64,000 nucleotides of DNA from Pseudoscleropodium purum (Eukaryota > Streptophyta > Bryopsida > Hypnales > Brachytheciaceae): NCBI GenBank assembly GCA_963969395.1, contig OZ017803.1:3534001-3598000 (forward strand), in the 5' to 3' direction. Made by a program: the position numbers and the translations under genes. The notes under the pieces were generated by a model, which searched no databases, was not told the DNA's origin, and worked only from the letters and a program-made list of their open reading frames with translations. Positions 21,300 to 32,510 of the stretch are shown one piece after another. Each line of letters opens with the position of its first letter. Positions within the stretch are counted from its first letter, which is position 1.

Positions 21300-22884
21300 G
21301 CATGATGGCAACTCTTTCACTTCATTACCGCTTAACCTGCAGCCAAGCATGAGCACTTCCATTAGGATAATTTCCATAGTATCTAGTCAAAATATATACC
21401 ATAACAGTTGCAATGAACAAAGCACCCCAGATTGAACAGCGATTGAGTAACGAAGGGAGGAGCAAGGTACCTCAGCATGTATCGTCCTTGGTGACAGGCA
21501 ACCGCGAGCAAGCCAAGGTTCGAATTTGGTCGAGTAATCAGCACCAAGCATCCCATTACGCGTTGCAGTGGAAGACCACCGAATCCAATGACACGTCAGT
21601 GCGTTCCCTCAAAACAAGCATACAGTGGTCTCGCACCATTTAAAAAATTAAAGAATACGATGAAATGAAATGAAAACTAACTGAGGAAAGTGAACTGGGT
21701 TGAAAGGCTAAATGTTACCTTATTCCAAAAGTAATCTTGAAGACGAGCCAATTCAATGCTGCAGTTTCCCCACCTTCGAAATGCATTACACGGTCTAAAT
21801 GACTCTCACTGGAGTCTGGACACAAGCAAACAGAGTTTGATCATCAATGCAATAAATGCCTCGAACTCATCAGGTCATGATTCACCAGTTAATTTTAAAG
21901 CACCCTTCACACTAACAGCATACCTGCTCACGATAACTTCAATCCAAGAACAGCCAAAGTTGGTATGTCGACTTTTTCAGACAAGCTTTGAGGCAGAGGG
22001 CCCATTTGAGCTGGCATTTTAAGAGCTGGTCTAATCTTGCAGTTGTATTCACCTCCTTGCAATTTATACTCGCTAATTAGAGTCGGAAGAACGAACGATG
22101 TCGTGGTTTCACTGCATGATAACTTAGGTTTCAAGAATGAAACGCTTAAGATGAGAAATTTCTGCCTCATTCGATTCCGTACGTATATGACCACGTACAG
22201 CAGTCTCCTTTAGAACCTTACCCTAGATGGGCAAATACCGTAACTCAGCTATAATAGAAGTTGGTGATGTAATCCCTGAAGATAGCAGCTGATGAATTTC
22301 AACCTGTTCTCGAAATTGACTTTCTGTGCCTTCGGAATTGCGTATGAACGTCAGGAAGCTCAGCTGGACTCAAAGGCAAGCCAGTCCTCCAAAAAATACA
22401 ACGTGCCGGCCAACACGAAATCCAAAAGAACGCCAGATTCCGACCCTCCATCCAATTCCTCAAGGTTTCGTTTCACACATGACTCCTACAGCTGTCTCTT
22501 CACTATAAGTTTCTTTATGCGCAAAGAACTGTATTGATAGATTCCTGTGTGTTAGTGAAATACTGTATGTGCACCAGCATTACCAGCCATCATAACCCTT
22601 GGCGCAATCAGGATCATAATAACTGCAGAGATCAGTAGGATGAAACCTAAAAATTTGTCCATTTCGAACTGATATATGATGCTTCCGATGAGATGAAAGC
22701 AACCATAGATGGTCCTGCTTTACTTCAAAATTTTATGACAAACTTGTGAAGCGCAGTTTACAAGAGAGGGCCCCTATTGATTTGGCAATTGACGGAAGAA
22801 TATCTTCAGGTTTCCCTTGCCGAACAATCCAATTCAATCCTCGATGTCGCAGGCTAGCACGTAGGTCCGCGACGCTCTCCAATT
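21300..22884 (-). pseudogene. Truncated cryptochrome-DASH (CRY3-type) pseudogene
   Basis: Six minus-strand segments match CRY-DASH photolyases in order, with introns kept between them. 22884-22762: ESVADLRASLRHRGLNWIV, then GKPEDILPSIAKSIGA. 22241-22142: TVFAH, then KET and LKR after a 16-base frame-breaking stretch. 22050-21932: CKIRPALKMPAQMGPLPQ, then DIPTLAVLGL. 21780-21719: FEGGETAAL, then LARLQDYFWNK one frame away. 21578-21471: [19 protein letters not shown], then [12 protein letters not shown]. 21336-21300: VKR followed at once by stops. CRY-DASH proteins bind FAD and a folate antenna and repair UV lesions in single-stranded DNA. Here the first Rossmann strand is not seen, the FAD-binding C-terminal half is missing, and two frames are broken. 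Because introns remain, it is a decayed gene copy, not a processed one. Confidence 0.75.
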
Positions 22885-23698
22885 CTGCGTTTGCAATTCT
22901 ATTTACAACATCACCCACAACACTTCATTGGGGTAGGCAACATAACGCACTAGTACCATCTATTTGCTTGAATGTAGGACGGATACAAAATAGTGTACTA
23001 GCCCATCTCCATCTATTGCACCTGAATTCTGCAGGACATTCTGCCACCTTTTTCGAATCTAATCTCTTCACTAATCTTGCAATAAGTCAACAAATTTTTG
23101 GGAAAGTATTATCAAATCTCTGCATGATTGTTCTCTCTGCAAAAGCGCGCAGCAAGTAGAGGGACAAGAAAAGGCTGATAACGATAGAGTGTAAAATACT
23201 CGATTAAACTTACTGCAGATTCTGCTCCGAACAAGGAATGAATTCGTTGGTTCTTAAAACGGTTTACTAGGGAGATCCCTAGATGAACTCATCTCCAGTT
23301 AAAATGCTTCCCCATTCCTCCATCTCAATAAATGGGCGACGTGGCCTCCTCAGAGTCCTCCAATAGCTCTTCTGAAGAACTGGTTGAAACCCAATTCATC
23401 AAGCATTGGAATTGGAGACAAAGAATGGAAGTGGCGATGAAGTAGTTTGCCTGAAAGGAATGCACACCTAACCGTCCATTTTTTGTGCCAAGATGAAGTT
23501 CAAAATTCAACAAGTTCACAGAAACTCCCCTGTGGAATTCACACACTGTCTGCTGCAACCCAAAGAAGACTGAACATCACAGAAAACAGAGGCTTAGATC
23601 TAAGACTTAAAACCAAAGCTCAAAACACTTGCATATCACAGATAAGCAAAGCAAGGTAGGTTTCAAATTTTCATAACATACATTGCCACATGACTTAC

Positions 23699-23847
23699 GC
23701 GCCACAAGCACACTCACATTCACACGTCGGCGTCCTTGATCAACAACAGCGGCCAGCTTGCGAAGCTGCCACTTCTCCAGTGGCACCATTCTCGGCTCGT
23801 CATCATTTTCAAAATCGTCAAAATCAGCATCAGCATCCTCGTCCTCA
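23699..23847 (-). CDS. Single exon of an unrecognised gene (acidic, conserved-looking)
   Basis: An acceptor-like AAAAGGCAG precedes an open stretch with EDEDADADFDDFENDDEPR, then MVPLEKWQLRKLAAVVDQGR and RRVNVSVLVA, ending at a strong donor GTAAGT. The acidic run followed by a basic helix looks like a real exon of 149 bases. A further possible exon on the same strand is 24171-24122, between a TTGCAG acceptor and a GTAATC donor. I recognised neither the family nor the other exons, and I cannot say whether the gene is complete or a relic. It lies on the same strand as the CRY-DASH pseudogene but shows no CRY motif. Confidence 0.35.
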
Positions 23848-25190
23848 CTGCCTTTTATAACCACGAAAAAAAACTCTTATGAATAGCTGAATAAGAGCAT
23901 GTTGAGAATCACATTGTTGACACAATCCTGGAAGAATAGCACCATGACCCTAAATGGAGGCTTTTGAGGACATCCAGTAGAAAATTGCTCTCATGTGGTT
24001 ACAATTTGAAACAACAGTAAAACATTATGTCTAACATGATTTCCCTAGAAATATCAGTCAATGTACAAAACCCTACTAATCTAGACATCACGCTTAGCAT
24101 GCCATGTTAAATTAGATTACTGGATAGAATGTGCAGACTCCTTAGCTTCACAGCTTGTGCCATCACCTGCAATGCAAGCACAAATTAAAATGTGGGGTTC
24201 AATATACATGCATCTTCATGTGGTTCATAATTCATTTAGCAAGCATTTAGTAGTATTGAGATTATACAAAAAGAAACTAGTGTTCAGTTGGTCGGTTCAT
24301 TAAATATTTCAAACCATAGAAAAGTGAGAAAAACTTGAATAAGAGAGTTAATATGTTGAGCAAACCTCCGTTAATTTGTTGAACAGACATGAGGTAAATG
24401 CACATCCTTGACACAATCAATTTATCTATCAAGTTGAGTTTGTCAATAGAGAACAGAAATTTGTTGATATCTTTTGCCTAAACACAAACACACCACTTGA
24501 TACTTTAATTAAATTATATTTGCTATGATTGTGCTCACTGGTAGAGCTCCAAAAACAACTCACACTACTAACAATGCACCACCTATTTCATGAACACTTC
24601 AACATCCCCAAGAAAGATGTCATCAACACTCTACTAACCATAAATAACATTGCAATTCAATATTCCACCTATGTACTTCTATATAAATATAAGTTTGAAA
24701 ACAATCAACCACTCCCGCAACTACTCAACACAAATTAAATCATTCCTAACTACAATCACATTTAGACAAGGTAACCTCGTTCACCCACACATTTTTCCTC
24801 AATTAAAAAATTTACCTCACTCCTTCGTCCGGTCTTTCCAATCAAAAATAATTAAAATGTTGGAGTTATTTCAATCTTATATTATGTTCCTGTGTCAGTG
24901 CCCCTCCGCTTCAATCTCACGGTCTACCTCCGCCAAGCTGATCGGACGGTCTCCACCCCATTCCCGCAACTCACGAGGACGGACACCTCTGTGCAATCGG
25001 AATTTCGGAGAATCCTCTGTTTTCCACGATTCATTGGGCATCCCCAATTCCTAAGTTAGTCACATCGAAGCTTCAATAATCACCCTCTTCGCTTCTGAAT
25101 TTCACAACCCATCTCCATCTACAGCTCCAACATTCCCCAGATCCCGAGTTTCCAGGAGATTTGGGTTTTGGGTTTTAGAGCTAGCCCGCG

Positions 25191-28100
25191 ATGGCGACGT
25201 CGTTACAAGCTAGTATGGCCTTGATTCCTCGCTCTGCTTTCCTACAGGTATGTCTAGGTTCGATTCCCTCTCCAATTGCACTGGATGCTTCTTCAATTGG
25301 GATTGAATGCATGACCTAATTTCAGAGGGACGCTGGCTGTAGGGATGTGGAGGTTCCAAGGACTCATCGTTCGCAGGAAGCATGGTTTGTTTCGATCGTT
25401 GCGGAAGCTCCAGAACGAGAATGACGGTGACGTCGGTGCCAAAGGAGGCAGTGAAGTCTTTCAAGGGTGATCGGAGCGAGACTGTGAGAGTGGGGGTTCT
25501 GGGTGCAAGTGGCTACACGGGATCAGAGGTACTAGAAATGGTTTACATTATATTCTGGAGGGAGCTCCCTCTCAACACCCTGGGAATTGTTCATGAGAAA
25601 GAATGGAAGGGATGCGCACCTATAATCGTCACTAATTACAACTGAGCATAGTTGCTATTAGAAAAACATAATTTGTTTTTATTGAATTTTTGTTGGCATA
25701 TCTGAACGAGGATTCCAACACACTTTTAGTTTACATTATTTGGGTACCGTATGAATAAGTTATGAATTTTTAAGGACATGGTGCACCAAAAACCAACAGT
25801 AGACTTTAATAGACTCTCGTGTTTTGATTGTGTTCATTTTGTGTAATTGATATCTAGTTTTTGTGATGCTTTTGGGACCCAAATGTAGGTGTCACATTTG
25901 GGTTAGCGTTGATTATGGGTGTAAATGATTATGTACACAACCTTGAGCTCGTTACAATGTCGCATTTTTAATCGTTAAGAACTTCGTAACTTCATGTGAT
26001 AATTCTGTATGGAGACTGGAATATTATTTCAATTTGAGTCTGCAATGGAGAAGGGTGAGTGGTCTCAACTGCTCTAGAATGTTGTGCTCGAATCTGCGCA
26101 GGGAATGAATTTTTGCATGCAATGTTGTGCGAGTCTCTGTATGCTAAGCTTTTAGTTTTTTAGTTTTATTTATTATGAGTTTTATTTATTTTTATTTGAT
26201 TGTATGGTATGGTAAGAGCGTGGGTCGTGAATTGGGGTGTGATGAACAGATAATTCGCCTGCTTGCGACACACCCGCTCTTCAAAGTGACGATGATGACA
26301 GCCGATCGGAAGGCAGGCCAGTCTCTAGGATCTGTCTTCCCCCATTTGATCACCCAGGTGAGGTTGAAGGCGTCCTTCCTAACGATTTCAGATTTTGCTT
26401 CTTGATTAGATTTTAAGGTTTTAGATTTTGACGTCGATTTTGACGTCGGTTTTCAGATTTTGAACGTCGGTTTTGTAGCCGAAGTTTCAAAGTATGTATT
26501 TGACATGGATGATGTCAATTTACAGGATTTGCCAGATATGGTTGCAGTTAAGGATGCCGACTTCTCGAAAGTGGACGCCGTGTTCTGTTGCCTTCCTCAC
26601 GGGACCACCCAGGTAACAACTGGAGACAAAGTCTTCGGGTATTCTTGAGCCCTAAAGGTTTAAGAGGCTTGAATTGTGCCTCATGCTTTTTTAGCAGTTT
26701 TGAGTAGGTCATCTAGGGACACCTTTTGAGTTCAATTTTTTATTTTTTGGGGATGCACACGCAATGTTTTATTTGATACCAGTGATCTAGAATTTGACCC
26801 ATTTGCACAATATGATCTATCAAATTGGTCATTTTTAAACCGTGAAACCTTGATCCTTTGGTCCTTTAGAGGTTAAGGTGTAATTGGTGGTGACATGAAG
26901 AAGTGTTCTTAATGTACTGCTTGATTTTGAAGTAACTCTGGATCAAAAGGTTTGTCAAAAAAATCTGAACGGAGCAAACTGTACAATTTTATTCCTCTTG
27001 TTTCCCCTTGGTACGACACCACATGAGAGCTAGGGGTTTGAAGAATAGGCGGGAACTTTCTAAGTCAGTTGTTGGTGCCCTTTCCCCGTGTTACTTGGCG
27101 CTGCTGACTCACGGTCTGTTCCTGTCTAGAAGCAGGCGTTCTCAATGTGTGCATTTTATTAGAGGTTATGAATATTTTCTTACTTCATGCTTGGGAGTAC
27201 GTACTTGCTTATTGCAGGAGATAATTGCAGCTCTCCCCAAAGACTTGAAGGTGGTAGATCTATCAGCGGTAAGCGCACACCGAGGTCCTGTGCATTTGCA
27301 GCTCAGTATTACTTCCTTATGTTCATCTGTTCATGAAACCAGATTGCCATGTCAAGGACTGGTGGGTGACACTTTTTCGTTGAGTAAATGGTGCAGGATT
27401 TCCGTCTACGGAATACAGACACTTACGAAGAATGGTACAATGGACCTCATCGTGCTCCCGATCTGCAGGTAAATTCCTCAGAACTCGTGAAGCCATTTCT
27501 CTACCACGTCACTATTTGGTTTTGAAGAGTTTTCAAAAAATGAGAACTTCGTGAATGTGCAAGTTAGTGTCCTCATCATTTTATATTCCTACTTAGCCAT
27601 AGTTATCTATTCACCAGCTCGGTGCAATAAATACATATTGCTGCCCCATGCATAATGTCAATGAGATATGGTGCATTTTAGATCTTAGTCTGGAGTATTC
27701 CATTCATTAAGTCTACAGCAAAACCTCTGGATCAATCGACTTGTTCGTTCGATTTTAGCTATTAAATCTCTCCTGATTCTTCAGTTCTTCAGTTTTGGGA
27801 TGGGGATGATCTATTGGTCCTCGTTTTAACCACCTCTGTTTGAATTGACAGACTGAAGCGGTGTATGGATTGACAGAGATATACAGAGAAGAGGTTCGGG
27901 CAGCACGTTTGGTTGCCAATCCTGGCTGCTACCCGACTTCAATTCAACTTCCCTTGATTCCTTTACTAAAGGTGCATCGTCTCTCTAAGTTATTCAAAGA
28001 AATCTCCGCTTCATATTTCCCTTGTTTGAGTGCGGACTATTGAAGATGTATTGACGATGTGCTGACGATGCTGTGATGTTGTATTGCTGATAGAGAGTGA

Positions 28101-29777
28101 ATATAATTTGTCATTTTTTTCCTTCTTTTCAGTCTGGATTAATTGAGAAGGAGAATATCATCATCAATGCAAACTCAGGTGTCAGTGGTGCAGGTAAAGA
28201 TCACACATTCTTTGCCTTGAGTCGTGGCTCCCTTAGATGATTATCTTGTGGATAGATGAATGGTGAGTATATTTTTGGCATGATAACTTCTTGTAGCTGA
28301 CGTTCCTCGTGTTTAGGTCGCGGTGCCAAGGAAGCAAATTTATATACGGAGATTTGTGAGGGTATTCATCCTTACGGAATTACAAGACATCGCCATGGTA
28401 TATTTTTGTCTGCATTCACATTATAGGATTTACTTCTGAAGCAAGCTAATTTTTCTTGCAACAAACCCTCATGTCTCTGAAAATGCCATCATGCTACTGC
28501 GATTTTGGAACCTTGATTAATCTGTAAGGCGGTTAATCCCCAGTTCACTTGGCTGCTTGTTCTCTCACAGTCCCTGAAATTGAACAAGGGCTTGGCGATG
28601 CAGTTGGCTCGGATGTTACAATCAGCTTTACTCCAAATCTCATACCCATGGTACTAATCTCTATCCTCTTTTTAAGTTTCTTGAAGTGTAAATTGACACT
28701 GGGATGCGACTCTTTCTGATTCGTGAGCAGCAGCCCTACATATGGAGTTTTTCTAAGTCTCTGATGTGCAATGGGCAATTACTGAGGGTTATTAAATCTC
28801 TTCTTCGTATGAGTTGTGTACATGTCGGGATGTTGGGTAACTAGCAGGAATCATATAAATTTCATTGTTCTAACTCTTCCGGGGTTTTCAGAGCCGAGGA
28901 ATGATGTCCACCATATTTGTTCAAATGAAGCAAGGAGTGACAGCGGACGACTTAAGGAGGCACCTTGCAGAGCGATTTGCAGTAAGATTCCATATTCGCA
29001 TGTTTGTTTTTTCTAGAGTTAAGTTTCTAGCATGTTTGGCTTGTTGATAATGTGCTCTCTCTCTCTCTCTCTCTTAGTTCTTTACTGTAGTAGATTCATA
29101 GATTCACAAGGATTCTTGATGTACAGGATGAAGAGTTTGTAGTGGTCCTCGAGAAGGGTATAACACCTCATACACGCCATGTACGAGGCTCAAACTACTG
29201 TTTGATGAATGTTTTTGAGGATCGTATTTCTGGCAGAGCGATCATTATCTCTGTGGTAAGTTCTCATCAAGCAAATCTGAATGTAAATTTCCTTGGACAC
29301 CATTTTTTGTGCTTGAGGCTCATCCTGTGAAACAATTATCATTTCATTCCATGTTTTGATACTACTGTAGCCGCACTGCAGCTTTGTCTCTCAAGGAACA
29401 ATAGTTATTTAAAATTCAAAAAATACGGTCCCTCCCCTCCCCTTTGAAGTATAATATTTTAAATTTCATTCGTTTTCTCCCATGCACAGCAAACACATGT
29501 TTTTTCCTGCTTTGATTTTTTCATAATTTTGGCTTTCAGGTCGCATAATTTCCACTTTAATTTGTTCTATAGTTGGAATTCTTTTTGGCCGAACTGGTTG
29601 CGTATTCATCGTTTAGTTCTATTGTTTTGTTCTGTATTTTCGTGACACCGACGTTATTTCCTTGTACAGATCGACAATCTTGTCAAGGGTGCATCCGGCC
29701 AAGCCCTGCAGAACTTGAACCTGATGATGGGCTGCCTTGAAACGTGTGGCCTTCTTCAGCAACCCCTGTTTCCTTGA
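25191..29777 (+). CDS. AGPR: N-acetyl-gamma-glutamyl-phosphate reductase, plastid (arginine synthesis)
   Basis: Thirteen exons in phase give 409 residues: 25191-25247, 25343-25528, 26250-26357, 26526-26612, 27218-27268, 27397-27468, 27852-27971, 28133-28193, 28317-28397, 28571-28650, 28892-28981, 29127-29255, 29670-29777. The enzyme reduces N-acetylglutamyl phosphate to the semialdehyde with NADPH, the third step of the ornithine/arginine pathway in plastids. Residues 1-65 are a likely transit peptide. The NADP loop GASGYTGSE is at 73-81, MTADRKAGQ follows, and [12 protein letters not shown] closes exon 4. The active-site Cys is in NPGCYPTS (Cys 213). [40 protein letters not shown] and [17 protein letters not shown] complete the conserved core. 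The exon 2 acceptor at 25341-25342 is the only one that joins the frames; an AG 17 bases upstream would give an early stop. All catalytic motifs are intact, so the gene should be active. Confidence 0.95.
29051..29076 (+). repeat. (CT)n tract in AGPR intron 11
   Basis: A CT run of about 12 units lies 50 bases upstream of the exon 12 acceptor and could serve as a polypyrimidine tract, though a closer acceptor is used. Confidence 0.9.
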
Positions 29778-31920
29778 GCCGGTGACTCGATAAATTATTG
29801 TGAAGTTTTACGATTGGTAATGAGCATCACCCCTGTCCTCTTTCTAAGTATGATATGCGGTTGAGTCTCATCTTTTAGGCGTTGGTGTAGAGTATCCCAA
29901 TTCGGCAAACAGGTTATGCGTGTCACGTACAATTTGTGGAGAGTGAATAGTTCTCGCTCACAGCTCATTACCTTCTGCATCCAAGGTGGAATCAGCATTC
30001 GGTTGCTTCAGAGCAGAAGAAGAGAGGAGTATCGTATGTGAGTTGCGGATCAGATCATATGTAGTTGAGAGTAAAATGACTTCTTAAGTGTGTTTTTAAA
30101 GTTTATTACTGTTAGAAGGCAGCGACCGTTTCACGCATCTTAAAGAGAGTTCATCGGATTGACGTGATACGCATCATGGTTGCTTTGTCTTTCACACATC
30201 TACATTGTTGAAAATTCTTCTTTCTCTGATACTAATAAGAAGCAAGATGGGCTGATGTAAATCACAGCAATAGTTCCTTGGCAGTCCTTTCCAGCAGAAC
30301 GACGGTCATGACGCGAACATGGTTTTGGAGTCTTGACGTACACATTTATTTTTGGTGAGAAATTGAATTACCATGAAATTTTCACCAAAAAATGAAAAAT
30401 GTTCATAAATCAAATGAAGAATGTTCATAGCTCAAAAAACTGAAATTCTCTATGTGTATGTAATGTGTTGAATATCAATTTTTTTGTGTTTTTCTATAAT
30501 TTTTTGATTGGAGTCTCTTTGTCCATTGTCCAAAGTTGGGATGTCAAAGTATTAACTAAAGCATCTTCTTTTTTAGAAAAGTCAATGATATCACTATAAG
30601 GGAATTTTCAATATCACTTGTTTCAAATGTGTTCTTGCAATTTCATCTTCACTTCCAACTCCAATTTTCTGTTTCTAGTAAAAAAATTGGATAAATAAAT
30701 ATCTATTTTCATCTTGTAGGGTTGATAAAGTCATCATTTAAACACAAATGGGTTCATGTATTGTTTTAGGGTTAAGTTCATAACATTCTTGAATCCATCA
30801 TGTCAAGTTCCTTTCTATTGTTGAGTGAGGATTGAGGAGTATGGTGGAATAAGAGAGTAGAAAATTGTAAATTTGTAAATTTCATAGGTTTAATTGCTAG
30901 TTGGTGATATAATTGTAAAAGGAATATAAAATCTACTCTTTTTGAAGAGCTTTCCATATATATTCTTTCCTAATAAACCATGGTTGACTATAGACTTTGG
31001 GCTAAATTCTAGATAGAATTAAGATTAATTTTTATAAATTTATTGTTTATTCATCCCATGTTCAAAAAATGCATACATAGAATGATTTGTTAGGAGAATC
31101 TTTCAATTTCCAATAAAATCCAGCAAAATTCAAGTAATAGTAACAATATATAGACAATTTTTTGTTTGCTTATGGAAAGTATTGTGTAGGTTATCACATG
31201 CTTAAAATTTGTTTGAAGAAATTGTCTATTAAATTTATTCAAAGTAACACAATTCATGTTAGTTCAATTAAAGCTAGACATTCCAATCATTTTATAGCAC
31301 ATTATATTTTCTACTAAAAATATTTGGTTTTTAGTGGCTATTAGGATGAGAAGGTACTGTCTTCTTTGCCTTGAAATCAATAAAATTTTAGAAGTAATTT
31401 AATGAATATTAAAAAAATGAATACGTCTTTTAATAAATGAACTTACTTGAGTTGTAAGATCATCAAGTTCAAAGATACAATAGCATTGTTCAAAAATAAT
31501 TGGAGTCAAACAAACCAACATCTTTAATTTTCTATAATAATTAATTGATTCTTCATTTATACAATTTGAATGTTTTTAGTGTATTTACTTGAAACAAATT
31601 TTTTTTTAATAATATTACTTGACAATTTTCCTATTGTTTTGATTTTGAATCAATGTATAAGGAAGAGAACCAACTCATCTTAATCTAGTTATTTTCTCCA
31701 ATCATTGTAAAGTAGTTCTTAAAAATTGTTTGGAGCATTTTGGATGAAATAAATGATACAATTAGGGTGTACCATTGAGATAAATTCTCATGTGGGATTT
31801 GAATAGATTTTTAGTTTCTCATTGCATTTGTCCCAAAAATGAAGATATGTAGTTTTAGAGTCATTCATTCTTTGTTAGCTATATGTAGGATTCAAAATGA
31901 TTAGGCCCTTATTTATGCTA
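29778..31920. other. Intergenic region downstream of AGPR
   Basis: Starts with the AGPR 3' side and passes at about 30350 into AT-rich DNA. No exon, element end or tandem array was recognised. Confidence 0.55.
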
Positions 31921-31921
31921 A

Positions 31922-32510
31922 CTTAATAAGGCAAACCAATCTAGAATATGTACTAACCAATCTAAATGACAAGTTTGCCCTATTGGCATTGTTGTATTTA
32001 TTAAAAAAAGAATCCATATAAAGACAGAAGTGAGAAATGCGAAGAACAATCAAATTTTTTTTTACAAAGTATGAATTTGTTATGAGTACTTGAAGTGTGC
32101 TGTCCAATTGACCCAAATAAGCTTCTATACTATCCCAAAATAAAATAAAAATGTGACCATAATGGTCATCTTACTCACTTAAAGGTAGTCACAATATTTT
32201 TTAATATAGCTACAATATGAAAGCTTCCAAAAGTCACTCCTAAGGATGAATCTACACTCAAAAGGTGGAAGTTCCTATTGTAGTCACTAATCACTCTACC
32301 ATCATCATCCAAGATATTAGAGGTTGTCACACCTTCTCTCCATTCTCAATCTTTAGAGAATGAAGACATGATACTCTCTCCTAGCCTTGAATTAAAAAGG
32401 GACCATTCTCTGTAGATTGAAAAGTTTCATTAGGAATAGCTACACCTTCTTCACTACATGCAGCCATTCTTCAAAGAATAGGGATGTGGTGACTCCCCAT
32501 AGGCTCTCCA
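31922..32510 (+). mobile_element. Degenerate copy of the 549-bp element at 42543
   Basis: The left end TTAATAAGGCAAACC resembles TTAAGGTAAACC of the better copy. Collinear blocks follow: GTGCTGTCCAATTGACCCA, AATGGTCATCTTACTCA, the TACACTCAAAAGGTGGAAG region, and a region with AGTTTCATTAGG and GTGACTCCCCATAGG near the end. The right end cannot be placed exactly. Confidence 0.55.

Noticed and set aside
22746..23159. 137-codon plus-strand frame opposite the CRY-DASH relic
   Set aside because: It is antisense to a segment with clear CRY-DASH motifs and has no recognisable content of its own.
25255..25270. GGTTCGATTCCC, like a tRNA T-arm
   Set aside because: No acceptor stem, D arm or anticodon arm can be folded around it, and it lies in AGPR intron 1.
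9996..29777. UREG and AGPR as a nitrogen-metabolism gene cluster
   Set aside because: They are 11 kb apart with unrelated genes and relics on the other strand between them. Nothing shows shared control.
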